Positions 15,812-24,858 of a DNA stretch of 64,000 nt are shown in pieces. The notes under the pieces are model-generated. The model saw nothing but the letters and a program-made list of their open reading frames with translations. It ran no database searches and was not told the origin of the DNA. A program made the translations under genes and the position numbers. The DNA lies in assembly GCF_014200455.1 (NCBI RefSeq), contig NZ_JACHBW010000013.1:62001-126000 (forward strand). Direction: 5' to 3'. The number at the start of each line of letters is the position of its first letter. Positions within the stretch are counted from its first letter, which is position 1. The stretch is from Paraburkholderia bannensis (GTDB taxonomy: Bacteria; Pseudomonadota; Gammaproteobacteria; Burkholderiales; Burkholderiaceae).

Positions 15812-16336
15812 TCAATCGCCCGATGACTGCTGGCCAGATGCCGCGTTGGCCGCGTTCGCGTTCTGGTTGGCTTCGCAGCTATTGACCAGAAGCCGCCGCA
15901 ACATGCTCTTCAGGAAGCCGACTTCCTCGGGCGTGAAGCCCCTGGATAGCTCGTCGGTGACGCTCGTGAAGATGGCCGGCATGCGCGCCGCGATGGTTTC
16001 GCCTTCGGGCGTGAGCGCCAGGCGTACGGCACGGCGGTCTTCGGAACTGCGCACGCGGCGCAGGAGGCCGCGCTTTTCCAGCCGGTCCACCAGCCGCGTG
16101 ACGGCGCTGGCGTCGATGCCGTATTCGCGCGCCAGTTCGGCCGCGAGCACGCACTTGCCGCTCGCCACCATGAACAGCACGCTGGCTTGCTGGCTGGTGA
16201 CGCCAAGCTCCGCCACGGTGCGCTGCGTGACCAGGTTCGACATCGACGAGCGCACGCGGGAAATCAGGTAGCCAACGCTTTCGCCGAAGTCGTAATCGAG
16301 CACTTTGGGCGGCGGCGTGGAAGTCGGTTCCGTCAT
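15812..16336 (-). CDS. MarR-family transcriptional regulator of the efflux operon
   Basis: This is a winged-helix repressor, 174 aa, probably dimeric and released by phenolic or other hydrophobic ligands. The wing and recognition helix lie around residues 60-105 (ELAREYGIDASAVTRLVDRL, then the RRAVRLALTPEGE wing motif). It is the first gene of the minus-strand unit marR-OMF-emrA-emrB, so autoregulation and control of the pump are the simplest reading. The start is the ATG at 16336 (MTEPTSTPPP). Confidence 0.88.
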   Translation of the reverse strand: MTEPTSTPPPKVLDYDFGESVGYLISRVRSSMSNLVTQRTVAELGVTSQQASVLFMVASGKCVLAAELAREYGIDASAVTRLVDRLEKRGLLRRVRSSEDRRAVRLALTPEGETIAARMPAIFTSVTDELSRGFTPEEVGFLKSMLRRLLVNSCEANQNANAANAASGQQSSGD

Positions 16337-16372
16337 GGTTCTGCTGCAACTGCAATGGTTGACCAGGCAGGA

Positions 16373-16401
16373 ATTATAGGGTTCGTTAGTTGACGCGGCA
16401 A
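16373..16401 (-). promoter_or_regulatory. Sigma70 promoter of the marR-efflux operon
   Basis: On the minus strand TTGCCG (16401-16396) and a perfect TATAAT (16378-16373) are separated by 17 bp. The spacer is the likely place for MarR binding, but I see no clean palindrome there. It lies in the 407-bp divergent gap 16337-16743. Confidence 0.65.
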
Positions 16402-16555
16402 GGTTTATTGTCGCAGGCCCGAGAAACCTTTGCTAAGTAGGGTCTTAATTGGCCGGGTGCGCGCATGAGAGAATGGCGCGCGTCGCGTGGATGCCGCATG
16501 TCACGGGTAATTTCACACGAAGCACACGGATGAGTCAGATCAAGTCATCTTCGCG

Positions 16556-16564
16556 TGCTATAAT
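16556..16564 (+). promoter_or_regulatory. Extended -10 promoter for typA
   Basis: TGCTATAAT is a perfect extended -10 element (TGn plus TATAAT at 16559-16564), about 180 bp before typA. The -35 region is poor, as is common for extended -10 promoters. The rest of the divergent gap 16402-16743 holds no recognisable gene. Confidence 0.5.
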
Positions 16565-16743
16565 TTCAGGTTCCCAAAAGTGTGTCATGGCACCGTTGCC
16601 GAACCGACCCGCCAAGCGCGTATTCGAATGTACCCAAACGGGGTATCCGAGCGCGTCCGGCAACAGGGCGGGGCGGCGTCCGAGCCCTCCTGTGTGGCCC
16701 GCCGTCGAGCCCGCATGACGCACCCAACTGTACCCAGGTTCCT

Positions 16744-18564
16744 ATGTCCCGCGCCCTTCGCAACATCGCCATCATTGCCCACGTCGACCACGGCAAGACC
16801 ACGCTCGTCGACCAGCTCCTCCGTCAGACCGCCACGTTCCGTGACAACCAGCAGGTCGCCGAGCGCGTGATGGACTCGAACGACATCGAAAAAGAGCGTG
16901 GCATCACGATTCTTTCGAAGAACTGCGCGGTCGAGTACGAAGGCACCCACATCAACATCGTCGATACCCCGGGCCATGCCGACTTCGGCGGTGAAGTGGA
17001 GCGCGTGCTGTCGATGGTCGACTCGGTGCTGCTGCTCGTCGACGCCGTCGAAGGCCCGATGCCGCAAACGCGCTTCGTGACCAAGAAGGCGCTGGCGCTC
17101 GGCCTCAAGCCGATCGTCGTGGTCAACAAGATCGACCGTCCGGGCGCGCGTATCGACTGGGTGATCAATCAGACGTTTGACCTGTTCGACAAGCTGGGCG
17201 CGACCGAAGAACAGCTCGACTTCCCGGTGGTCTACGCTTCGGGCCTGAACGGCTATGCATCGCTGTCGCCGGATGCGCGCGAAGGCGACATGCGTCCCCT
17301 GTTCGACGCCGTGCTCGAACACGTGCCGGTCCGTGACGCCGATCCGGAAGGCTCGCTGCAGCTCCAGATCACCTCGCTCGACTACTCGGCCTACGTTGGC
17401 CGTATCGGCGTGGGCCGTATCAAGCGTGGCCGCATCAAGCCGGGTCAACCGGTTGCCCTGCGCTTCGGTCCGGATGGCCAGGTGCTGAACCGCAAGATCA
17501 ACCAGGTGCTGGCGTTCAGCGGCCTGGAGCGCGTGCAGGTGGAATCGGCTGAAGCCGGCGACATCGTGCTGATCAACGGTATCGAAGACATCGGTATCGG
17601 CGCGACCATCTGCGCGCTCGACAACCCCGAAGCGCTGCCGATGATCACGGTCGACGAACCGACGCTCACGATGAACTTCCTCGTGAACTCGTCGCCGCTC
17701 GCCGGCAAGGAAGGCAAGTTCGTGACGAGCCGCCAGATCCGCGACCGTCTGACCAAGGAGCTGAACCACAACGTGGCGCTGCGCGTGAAGGACACGGGCG
17801 ACGAAACCACGTTCGAAGTGTCGGGCCGGGGCGAGCTGCACCTGACCATCCTGATCGAAAACATGCGCCGCGAAGGCTACGAGCTGGCCGTGTCGCGTCC
17901 GCGCGTGGTGCTGCACGAAGTCGACGGCGTGAAGCAGGAGCCGTACGAAATGCTGACCGTGGACGTCGAAGACGCCCACCAGGGCGGCGTGATGGAAGAG
18001 CTGGGCCGTCGCAAGGGCGAAATGCTCGACATGGCGTCTGATGGCCGTGGCCGCACGCGTCTGGAATACCGCATTCCGGCGCGTGGCCTGATCGGCTTCC
18101 AGGGTGAATTCATGACGCTCACGCGCGGCACCGGCCTGATGAGCCACGTGTTCGACGCCTACGGTCCGATCAAGGAAGGCACGCTCGGCGAGCGCCGCAA
18201 CGGCGTGCTGATCTCGCAGGACGACGGCGCCGCTGTCGCCTACGCGTTGTGGAAGCTGCAGGATCGCGGCCGCATGTTCGTGAAGCCGGGCGACGCGCTG
18301 TACGAAGGCATGATCATCGGGATCCATAGCCGCGACAACGACCTCGTCGTCAACCCGATCAAGGGCAAGCAGCTCACCAACGTGCGCGCCTCGGGCACCG
18401 ACGAAGCCGTGCGCCTGGTGCCCCCGATCCAGATGTCGCTCGAATACGCAGTCGAATTCATCGACGACGACGAACTCGTCGAAGTGACGCCGCAGTCGAT
18501 CCGTCTGCGCAAGCGCCACCTGAAGGAACATGAGCGTCGCCGCGCAAGCCGCGAAGCCGAATAA
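16744..18564 (+). CDS. typA: Ribosome-associated translational GTPase TypA/BipA
   Basis: TypA/BipA is an EF-G-like GTPase that supports ribosome assembly and stress or cold responses. From the ATG at 16744 the protein is 606 aa, the family size. It has AHVDHGKTTL (P-loop), DTPGHADFGG, NKIDRPGAR, domain II, the EF-G domain III/V folds and the BipA-specific C-terminal domain. The same frame is open upstream to 16582, but that sequence does not match the family and runs across the leader just after the promoter. Confidence 0.96.
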   Translation: MSRALRNIAIIAHVDHGKTTLVDQLLRQTATFRDNQQVAERVMDSNDIEKERGITILSKNCAVEYEGTHINIVDTPGHADFGGEVERVLSMVDSVLLLVDAVEGPMPQTRFVTKKALALGLKPIVVVNKIDRPGARIDWVINQTFDLFDKLGATEEQLDFPVVYASGLNGYASLSPDAREGDMRPLFDAVLEHVPVRDADPEGSLQLQITSLDYSAYVGRIGVGRIKRGRIKPGQPVALRFGPDGQVLNRKINQVLAFSGLERVQVESAEAGDIVLINGIEDIGIGATICALDNPEALPMITVDEPTLTMNFLVNSSPLAGKEGKFVTSRQIRDRLTKELNHNVALRVKDTGDETTFEVSGRGELHLTILIENMRREGYELAVSRPRVVLHEVDGVKQEPYEMLTVDVEDAHQGGVMEELGRRKGEMLDMASDGRGRTRLEYRIPARGLIGFQGEFMTLTRGTGLMSHVFDAYGPIKEGTLGERRNGVLISQDDGAAVAYALWKLQDRGRMFVKPGDALYEGMIIGIHSRDNDLVVNPIKGKQLTNVRASGTDEAVRLVPPIQMSLEYAVEFIDDDELVEVTPQSIRLRKRHLKEHERRRASREAE

Positions 18565-18614
18565 GTTTGCTGTCGAAACTTTTTCGCGCACTGCAATGCA
18601 TGTAAGAAAACAAG

Positions 18615-18643
18615 AAAGCCGCCGCTGTCTGGGCGGCTTTTTT
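18615..18643 (+). terminator. Intrinsic terminator of typA
   Basis: AAAGCCGCC (18615-18623) pairs with GGCGGCTTT (18632-18640), followed by TTT. It ends typA and isolates it from the odh genes. Confidence 0.85.
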
Positions 18644-18761
18644 GCATCCTTTTTTACGTCTGGCGGCGATTGCCTTGCAGTGCCGGAAGAGTCTGTTGTT
18701 GAAGTTGCAAAGCGCCGCAAAAGCCCTTGTAGTAAGGGTTTGCGTGCGATGATGTGTCGCA

Positions 18762-18790
18762 TTGCATCTTATGGGGAGTATCACTTATGT
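18762..18790 (+). promoter_or_regulatory. Candidate promoter upstream of odhA
   Basis: TTGCAT (18762-18767) and TTATGT (18785-18790) are separated by 17 bp, and the element gives a leader of about 125 nt. An inverted repeat, AGCCCTT / AAGGGTT, lies just upstream near 18721-18740. The -10 match is weak. Nothing else is recognisable in the 360-bp gap 18565-18924 beyond the typA terminator. Confidence 0.3.
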
Positions 18791-18924
18791 GCTATGCTCC
18801 GCGGATGCATGATTTAGGTCCTTCCAAGCAGACTTGATTCGCAATCCGCTAAACGGTCAGGCCGTGGCGCGGAAGGTTGAGTAACCCGCTATTTCTCGAG
18901 AAACTCGAAGAAAGGTGAGCGTAA

Positions 18925-21789
18925 ATGTCGGAAACGATGAAGCAATTCCAGCTGAACTCCTATCTGTTCGGCGGCAATGCTCCGTATGTCGAAGAGCTAT
19001 ACGAAGCATATCTTGACAACCCTGCGTCCGTTCCGGACCAATGGCGCGAGTACTTTGACGCACTGCAAAACGTGCCGTCGTCGAGTGGCTCAACCGACAG
19101 CGATGTCGCTCACGGCCCGATCGTCGAGTCGTTTGCGCAGCGCGCAAAAGCCAATGCTTTCGTTCCCAAGGGCGGTGGTGAAGATCTCGCCACGGCACGC
19201 AAGCAAGTCTACGTTCAGTCCCTCATCGGCGCATATCGCTTCCTGGGCTCGCAATGGGCCAACCTGGATCCGCTGAAGCGTCGCGAGCGCCCCGTCATCC
19301 CCGAACTCGAACCTGCGTTCTACGACTTCACTGAAGCCGATATGGACCAGACGTTCAGCGCCACGAACCTGTATTTCGGTTTCGAGCGCGCGTCGCTGCG
19401 CGAGATCGTCAAGGCGCTGCGCGACACGTACTGCGGCACCCTCGGCGCCGAGTACATGTACATCAGCGATCCGGAACAGAAGCGCTGGTGGAAAGAACGC
19501 CTTGAGTCGATCCGCTCGACGCCGAACTTCTCGAACGACAAGAAGAAGCACATCCTGCAGCGCCTTACGGCCGCTGAAGGTCTTGAGCGCTTCCTTCACA
19601 CCAAGTACGTCGGCCAGAAGCGCTTCTCGCTCGAAGGCGGCGAATCCTTCATCGCCGCGATGGACGAAGTGGTCCGTCACGCAGGCGCGAAGGGCGTGCA
19701 GGAAATCGTCATCGGCATGGCCCACCGCGGCCGTCTGAACGTGCTCGTGAACACGCTCGGCAAGATGCCGGCCGACCTGTTCGCCGAATTCGAAGGCAAG
19801 CACGTCGACGACCTGCCGGCTGGCGACGTGAAGTACCACAAGGGCTTCTCGTCGGACGTCGCCACCGAAGGCGGCCCGGTCCACCTGTCGCTCGCGTTCA
19901 ACCCGTCGCACCTTGAAATCGTCAACCCGGTGGTCGAGGGTTCGGCGAAGGCGCGTATGGATCGCCGCGGCGATGCAGACGGCCTGCAGGTTCTGCCGGT
20001 GCAGATCCACGGCGACGCGGCTTTCGCGGGTCAGGGCGTCGTGATGGAAACGCTGAACCTCGCGCAAACGCGTGGTTACGGCACGCACGGCACGCTGCAC
20101 ATCGTCATCAACAACCAGATCGGCTTCACGACGTCGGACCCGCGCGATGCGCGCTCGACGCTGTATTGCACGGACGTGGTCAAAATGATCGAAGCGCCGG
20201 TGCTGCACGTGAACGGCGACGATCCGGAAGCGGTCGTGCTGGCCATCCAGCTCGCGGTCGAATTCCGCATGCAGTTCCACAAGGACGTGGTCGTCGATAT
20301 CGTCTGCTTCCGCAAGCTCGGTCACAACGAGCAGGACACCCCGGCTGTCACGCAGCCGCTCATGTACAAGAAGATCGCGCAGCACCCGGGCACCCGTGCG
20401 CTGTACGCCGAGAAGCTGGTGCAGCAGGGCGTCATCACGGCTGAAGACGCGGACAACTACGTCAAGGCGTACCGCGCCGCGATGGACGAAGGCCACCACA
20501 CGGTCGACCCGGTGCTCTCGAACTACAAGAGCAAGTACGCGGTGGACTGGGTGCCGTTCCTGAACCGCAAGTGGACCGACGCCGCCGATACGGCCGTGCC
20601 GCTCGCCGAACTCAAGCGTCTGGCCGAGCGCATCACCACGATCCCGGAGAACTTCAAGGTTCACCCGCTGGTCGAGCGCGTCATCAACGACCGCCGCGCG
20701 ATGGGCAAGGGCGAAGCGAAGCTCGACTGGGGCATGGGCGAGCACCTCGCGTATGCGTCGCTGGTCGCTTCGGGCTACTCGGTGCGTCTGACGGGCCAGG
20801 ACTCGGGCCGTGGCACGTTCACGCACCGTCACGCCGTTCTGCACGATCAGAACCGCGAGCGCTGGAACGACGGCACGTATATTCCGCTGCAGAACATCGG
20901 CGAAAACCAGGCGAACTTCACGGTGATCGACTCGGTGCTGTCGGAAGAGGCGGTGCTGGGCTTCGAATACGGCTACTCGACCGCCGAGCCGAACACGCTC
21001 GTCGCGTGGGAAGGCCAGTTCGGCGACTTCGTCAACGGTGCGCAGGTCGTGATCGACCAGTTCATCTCGTCGGGCGAAGTGAAGTGGGGCCGCGTTTCGG
21101 GTCTCACGATGCTGCTGCCGCACGGCTACGAAGGCCAGGGTCCGGAGCACTCGTCGGCGCGTATCGAGCGTTTCCTGCAGATGTGCGCCGAGCACAACAT
21201 GCAGGTCGTTCAGCCGACCACGCCGGCGCAGATCTTCCACGTGCTGCGTCGCCAGATGATCCGTCTGTTCCGCAAGCCGCTGATCATCTTCACGCCGAAG
21301 TCGCTGCTGCGTCACAAGGAAGCCGTGTCGGATCTGTCCGAACTCGCGAAGGGCTCGTTCCAGCCGGTGATCGGCGAAGTGGACGACACCATCGACGCGA
21401 AGAAGGTCAAGCGCGTGGTGGCCTGCTCGGGCCGCGTGTACTTCGACCTCGTGGCGCACCGCCGCGAAGCCAAGGCAAACGACGTCGCGATCATCCGTAT
21501 CGAACAGCTCTATCCGTTCGCGCACAAGCAGTTCGAAGCCGAGCTGAAGAAGTACGACAACGCGACGGAAGTGGTCTGGGTGCAGGACGAGCCGCAGAAT
21601 CAGGGCCCGTGGTTCTACATCGAGCACCACCTGAGGGAAGGCATGAAGGAAGGCATGAAGCTGGCATACAGCGGCCGCCCCGCTTCGGCTTCTCCGGCTG
21701 TCGGTTACTACGCGAAGCACTACGAGCAGCAGAAGTCGCTGATCGAAGGTGCGTTCGGCCGCCTGAAGGGCGCGCAGGTCGCGAAGTAA
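18925..21789 (+). CDS. sucA: 2-oxoglutarate dehydrogenase E1 component
   Basis: E1 is the thiamine-diphosphate enzyme that decarboxylates 2-oxoglutarate and transfers the succinyl group to the lipoyl arm of E2 in the TCA cycle. The 954-aa length is standard. The N-terminal E2-interaction segment is present (FQLNSYLFGGNAPYVEELYE). So are the HRGRLNVL active-site region, the TPP/Mg motif around GDAAFAGQGV and the C-terminal transketolase-like domain (LLPHGYEGQGPEHSSARIER). GAAAGGTGAG precedes the ATG. It leads the odhA-odhB-lpd group. Confidence 0.97.
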   Translation: MSETMKQFQLNSYLFGGNAPYVEELYEAYLDNPASVPDQWREYFDALQNVPSSSGSTDSDVAHGPIVESFAQRAKANAFVPKGGGEDLATARKQVYVQSLIGAYRFLGSQWANLDPLKRRERPVIPELEPAFYDFTEADMDQTFSATNLYFGFERASLREIVKALRDTYCGTLGAEYMYISDPEQKRWWKERLESIRSTPNFSNDKKKHILQRLTAAEGLERFLHTKYVGQKRFSLEGGESFIAAMDEVVRHAGAKGVQEIVIGMAHRGRLNVLVNTLGKMPADLFAEFEGKHVDDLPAGDVKYHKGFSSDVATEGGPVHLSLAFNPSHLEIVNPVVEGSAKARMDRRGDADGLQVLPVQIHGDAAFAGQGVVMETLNLAQTRGYGTHGTLHIVINNQIGFTTSDPRDARSTLYCTDVVKMIEAPVLHVNGDDPEAVVLAIQLAVEFRMQFHKDVVVDIVCFRKLGHNEQDTPAVTQPLMYKKIAQHPGTRALYAEKLVQQGVITAEDADNYVKAYRAAMDEGHHTVDPVLSNYKSKYAVDWVPFLNRKWTDAADTAVPLAELKRLAERITTIPENFKVHPLVERVINDRRAMGKGEAKLDWGMGEHLAYASLVASGYSVRLTGQDSGRGTFTHRHAVLHDQNRERWNDGTYIPLQNIGENQANFTVIDSVLSEEAVLGFEYGYSTAEPNTLVAWEGQFGDFVNGAQVVIDQFISSGEVKWGRVSGLTMLLPHGYEGQGPEHSSARIERFLQMCAEHNMQVVQPTTPAQIFHVLRRQMIRLFRKPLIIFTPKSLLRHKEAVSDLSELAKGSFQPVIGEVDDTIDAKKVKRVVACSGRVYFDLVAHRREAKANDVAIIRIEQLYPFAHKQFEAELKKYDNATEVVWVQDEPQNQGPWFYIEHHLREGMKEGMKLAYSGRPASASPAVGYYAKHYEQQKSLIEGAFGRLKGAQVAK

Positions 21790-21810
21790 GCACATTGAGC
21801 TAATCGAACC

Positions 21811-21843
21811 GGGAAAGCGAGCGAACGTACAGCGCGCTTTCCC
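21811..21843 (+). other. Intercistronic hairpin between odhA and odhB
   Basis: GGGAAAGCG (21811-21819) pairs with CGCTTTCCC (21835-21843). It has no T-run, so an mRNA-stabilising or processing role is more likely than termination. Confidence 0.5.
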
Positions 21844-21908
21844 GCGCTCATGTGCGCGACCCGGTTCGTACCCACGGGTATATCCCGAACAGTATTCAGG
21901 AACATCAA

Positions 21909-23174
21909 ATGGCTATTGTTGAAGTCAAGGTCCCGCAGTTTTCGGAGTCGGTGTCGGAAGGCACGATGCTGCAGTGGAAGAAGAAGCCGGGCGAAGCGAT
22001 CGCTCAGGACGAAGTTGTCATCGAGATCGAAACCGACAAGGTCGTGCTCGAAGTGCCCGCACCCGCAGCCGGCGTGCTGGCTGAAGTCCTGGTCGGCGAT
22101 GGCGCAACCGTCACGAGCGACCAGGTCATCGCGAAGATCGATACGGAAGGCAAGGCTGGCGCCGCGGCAGCGCCCGCAGCCGCTGCTGCCCCGGCAGCCG
22201 CGCCCGCCGCAGCTCCGGCCGCTGCCGTTGCCGCATCGACGTCGAGCAGCAGCATCGCATCGCCCGCAGCGACCAAGCTGATGGCGGAAAAGGGTCTGGC
22301 AGGCGGCGACGTCGCCGGCACGGGCCGCGATGGCCGCATCACCAAGCAGGACGTGCTGGGCGCAGGCGCGCCGAAGGCCGCTGCGGCAGCGGCGCCCGCC
22401 GCCCGCACGGCGGCTGCGAAGCCGTCGCTGCCGCAAGTCAACGCGCCGGCGTCGGCTGGCAACTGGCTCAACGACCGTCCGGAACAGCGTGTGCCGATGT
22501 CGCGTCTGCGTGCGCGTATCGCCGAGCGTCTGCTTGAGTCGCAGCAAACCAACGCCATCCTCACGACGTTCAACGAAGTGAACATGGCGCCGGTCATGGA
22601 TCTGCGCAACAAGTACAAGGACAGGTTCGAGAAGGAACATGGCGTGAAGCTCGGCTTCATGTCGTTCTTCGTGAAGGCCGCGGTTCACGCCCTCAAAAAG
22701 TTCCCGCTCGTCAACGCGTCGATCGACGGCAACGACATCGTCTACCACGGCTACTTCGACATCGGCATCGCGGTCGGTTCGCCGCGCGGTCTGGTGGTGC
22801 CCATCCTGCGCAACGCAGACCAGATGAGCCTCGCCGACATCGAGAAGAAGATCGCCGAATTCGGCCAGAAGGCCAAGGACGGCAAGCTGTCGATCGAAGA
22901 AATGACGGGCGGTACGTTCTCGATCTCGAACGGCGGCGTGTTCGGCTCGATGCTCTCGACCCCGATCATCAACCCGCCGCAGTCGGCCATCCTGGGGGTG
23001 CACGCGACCAAGGAACGCGCCGTGGTGGAGAACGGCCAGATCGTCATCCGTCCGATGAACTACCTCGCGATGTCGTACGACCACCGCATCATCGACGGCC
23101 GCGAAGCTGTCCTGTCGCTGGTCGCGATGAAGGATGCGCTGGAAGATCCGGCTCGCCTGCTGCTCGATCTGTAA
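21909..23174 (+). CDS. sucB: Dihydrolipoyllysine-residue succinyltransferase (E2)
   Basis: E2 is the core of the 2-oxoglutarate dehydrogenase complex; its lipoyl arm carries succinyl to CoA. From the ATG at 21909 the protein is 421 aa. It has an N-terminal lipoyl domain with lipoylated Lys44 in EIETDKVVLEV, then an Ala/Pro-rich flexible linker. A peripheral-subunit-binding domain follows (about 118-155, GTGRDGRITKQDVL), then the catalytic domain with YDHRIIDGREAV near the C-terminus. The upstream in-frame ATG at 21852 lies in the intercistronic spacer and was rejected. Confidence 0.96.
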   Translation: MAIVEVKVPQFSESVSEGTMLQWKKKPGEAIAQDEVVIEIETDKVVLEVPAPAAGVLAEVLVGDGATVTSDQVIAKIDTEGKAGAAAAPAAAAAPAAAPAAAPAAAVAASTSSSSIASPAATKLMAEKGLAGGDVAGTGRDGRITKQDVLGAGAPKAAAAAAPAARTAAAKPSLPQVNAPASAGNWLNDRPEQRVPMSRLRARIAERLLESQQTNAILTTFNEVNMAPVMDLRNKYKDRFEKEHGVKLGFMSFFVKAAVHALKKFPLVNASIDGNDIVYHGYFDIGIAVGSPRGLVVPILRNADQMSLADIEKKIAEFGQKAKDGKLSIEEMTGGTFSISNGGVFGSMLSTPIINPPQSAILGVHATKERAVVENGQIVIRPMNYLAMSYDHRIIDGREAVLSLVAMKDALEDPARLLLDL

Positions 23175-23185
23175 AACGCGTTGTA

Positions 23186-23216
23186 GCGCGAGTCCGGATT
23201 CAGGTCCGGCTCGCGC
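23186..23216 (+). other. Intercistronic hairpin 1 between odhB and lpd
   Basis: GCGCGAG (23186-23192) plus CCGGA (23194-23198) pair with TCCGG (23205-23209) plus CTCGCGC (23210-23216), a 12-bp stem with one bulge and a 6-nt loop, just after the odhB stop. Confidence 0.6.
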
Positions 23217-23233
23217 ATCCAGTCTCACACTGG

Positions 23234-23277
23234 GCGCTGCGCGCGGAACTCCGCAAGCCGGAGTCCGCGCGCAGCGC
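23234..23277 (+). other. Very strong intercistronic hairpin before lpd
   Basis: A 20-nt left arm (23234-23253) beginning GCGCTGCGCGCGG pairs with a 19-nt right arm (23259-23277). The stem is about 19 bp with a single-base bulge and a short loop. It has no T-run and lies about 20 bp before the lpd start. It likely impedes 3' exonucleases and sets the ratio of E3 to E1/E2. Confidence 0.65.
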
Positions 23278-23298
23278 TCACGTATCGAAAGGATGACC

Positions 23299-24729
23299 AT
23301 GTCCAAAGAATTTGACGTCGTCGTGATCGGCGCCGGTCCCGGCGGCTATATCGCGGCAATCCGCGCGGCTCAGCTCGGCAAGTCGGTTGCCTGTATCGAG
23401 AAGTGGAAGAACCCGGCTGGCACGCTCAAGCTCGGCGGCACCTGCCTGAACGTCGGCTGCATCCCGTCGAAGGCGCTGCTCGCTTCGTCGGAAGAGTTCG
23501 AAAACGCACAACACCATCTGATCGACCACGGCATTAGCGTGGGCGACGTGAGCATTGACGTTTCGAAGATGCTCGGCCGCAAGGAAGCCATCGTCGAGAA
23601 GATGACGAAGGGCATCGAATTCCTGTTCCGCAAGAACAAGATCACGTGGCTCAAGGGCCACGGCAAGTTCACCGGCAAGAACGACGCCGGCGTGCAGATC
23701 GAAGTTTCGGGCGAAGGCGAAACCGAAACCGTGACGGCGAAGAACGTCATCATCGCCACGGGTTCGAAGGCGCGTCACCTGCCGGGCATGCCGGTCGACA
23801 ACAAGATCATCGCCGACAACGAAGGCGCGCTCTCGTTCGACTCCGTGCCGAAGAAGCTGGCCGTGATTGGCGCAGGCGTGATCGGTCTGGAACTGGGTTC
23901 GGTGTGGCGCCGTCTGGGCGCGGAAGTCACCGTGCTCGAAGCGCTGCCGGAATTCCTCGGCGCGGCTGACCAGGCGCTCTCGAAGGAAGCCGCCAAGCTC
24001 TTCAAGAAGCAGGGCCTGGACATTCACGTCGGCGTGAAGGTTGGCGAAGTCAAGGCAACCGACACGAACGTCACGATCAACTACACGGACAAGGACGGCA
24101 ACGCGCAAGTGCTCGAAGCCGACCGCCTGATCGTGTCGGTGGGCCGCGTGCCGAACACCGATAACCTCGGTCTCGAAGCAATCGGCCTGAAGACCAACGA
24201 GCGCGGCTTCATCGACATCGACGACCACTGCGCGACGGCGGTGCCGAACGTGTACGCGATCGGCGACGTGGTGCGTGGCCCGATGCTCGCGCACAAGGCC
24301 GAAGACGAAGGCGTGCTGGTGGCCGAAATCATCGACGGCCAGAAGCCGCACATCGACTACAACTGCATTCCGTGGGTGATCTACACCGAACCGGAAATCG
24401 CATGGGTCGGCAAGACGGAACAGCAGCTCAAGGCCGAAGGCCGCGAGATCAAGACGGGCCAGTTCCCGTTCATGGCAAACGGCCGCGCGCTGGGCATCAA
24501 CAAGGCCGATGGCTTTGTGAAGATGATCGCCGACGCGAAGACCGACGAGCTGCTCGGCGTGCACATCATCTCGGCAAACGCATCGGACCTGATCGCGGAA
24601 GCCGTGGTGGCGATGGAATTCAAGGCTGCCGCCGAAGACCTCGGCCGCATCTGCCATCCGCACCCGTCGCTGTCCGAAGTCATGCGCGAAGCGGCGCTCG
24701 CCGTCGACAAGCGCGCGCTCAATATGTAA
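23299..24729 (+). CDS. lpdA: Dihydrolipoyl dehydrogenase (E3)
   Basis: E3 reoxidises the dihydrolipoyl arm with FAD and NAD+, completing the 2-oxoglutarate dehydrogenase cycle. From the ATG at 23299 (MSKEFDVVVIGAGPGG) the protein is 476 aa. It shows the FAD motif GAGPGG, the redox-active disulfide GGTCLNVGCIPSKALL, the NAD-binding GAGVIGLELGSVW and the C-terminal HPHPSLSE with the catalytic His. GAAAGG lies 6 bp upstream, favouring this ATG over 23293. The upstream frame to 23134 crosses the hairpins and is not coding. Confidence 0.96.
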   Translation: MSKEFDVVVIGAGPGGYIAAIRAAQLGKSVACIEKWKNPAGTLKLGGTCLNVGCIPSKALLASSEEFENAQHHLIDHGISVGDVSIDVSKMLGRKEAIVEKMTKGIEFLFRKNKITWLKGHGKFTGKNDAGVQIEVSGEGETETVTAKNVIIATGSKARHLPGMPVDNKIIADNEGALSFDSVPKKLAVIGAGVIGLELGSVWRRLGAEVTVLEALPEFLGAADQALSKEAAKLFKKQGLDIHVGVKVGEVKATDTNVTINYTDKDGNAQVLEADRLIVSVGRVPNTDNLGLEAIGLKTNERGFIDIDDHCATAVPNVYAIGDVVRGPMLAHKAEDEGVLVAEIIDGQKPHIDYNCIPWVIYTEPEIAWVGKTEQQLKAEGREIKTGQFPFMANGRALGINKADGFVKMIADAKTDELLGVHIISANASDLIAEAVVAMEFKAAAEDLGRICHPHPSLSEVMREAALAVDKRALNM

Positions 24730-24807
24730 TGCAACAGGGCAGGGCGGCGGTGCCGTGAAGGCCGCGCCCGGCCCGCAATACCTTGCGGTAATTTGCATCG
24801 CGTACAG

Positions 24808-24839
24808 AGGCGGACGGGTTAGAACCCGCTCCGCCTTTA
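24808..24839 (+). terminator. Probable terminator after lpd
   Basis: AGGCGG (24808-24813) with GGGTT (24816-24820) pairs with AACCC (24823-24827) and CCGCCT (24831-24836), followed by a short TTTA. The T-run is weak, so read-through into zapE is possible. Confidence 0.5.
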
Positions 24840-24858
24840 CTCATTTGTGGCCCACGAA

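Noticed and set aside
19090..21795. A 901-codon open frame on the minus strand across odhA.
   Set aside because: Same reason: shadow of a conserved gene, no ribosome-binding site, no recognisable domain.
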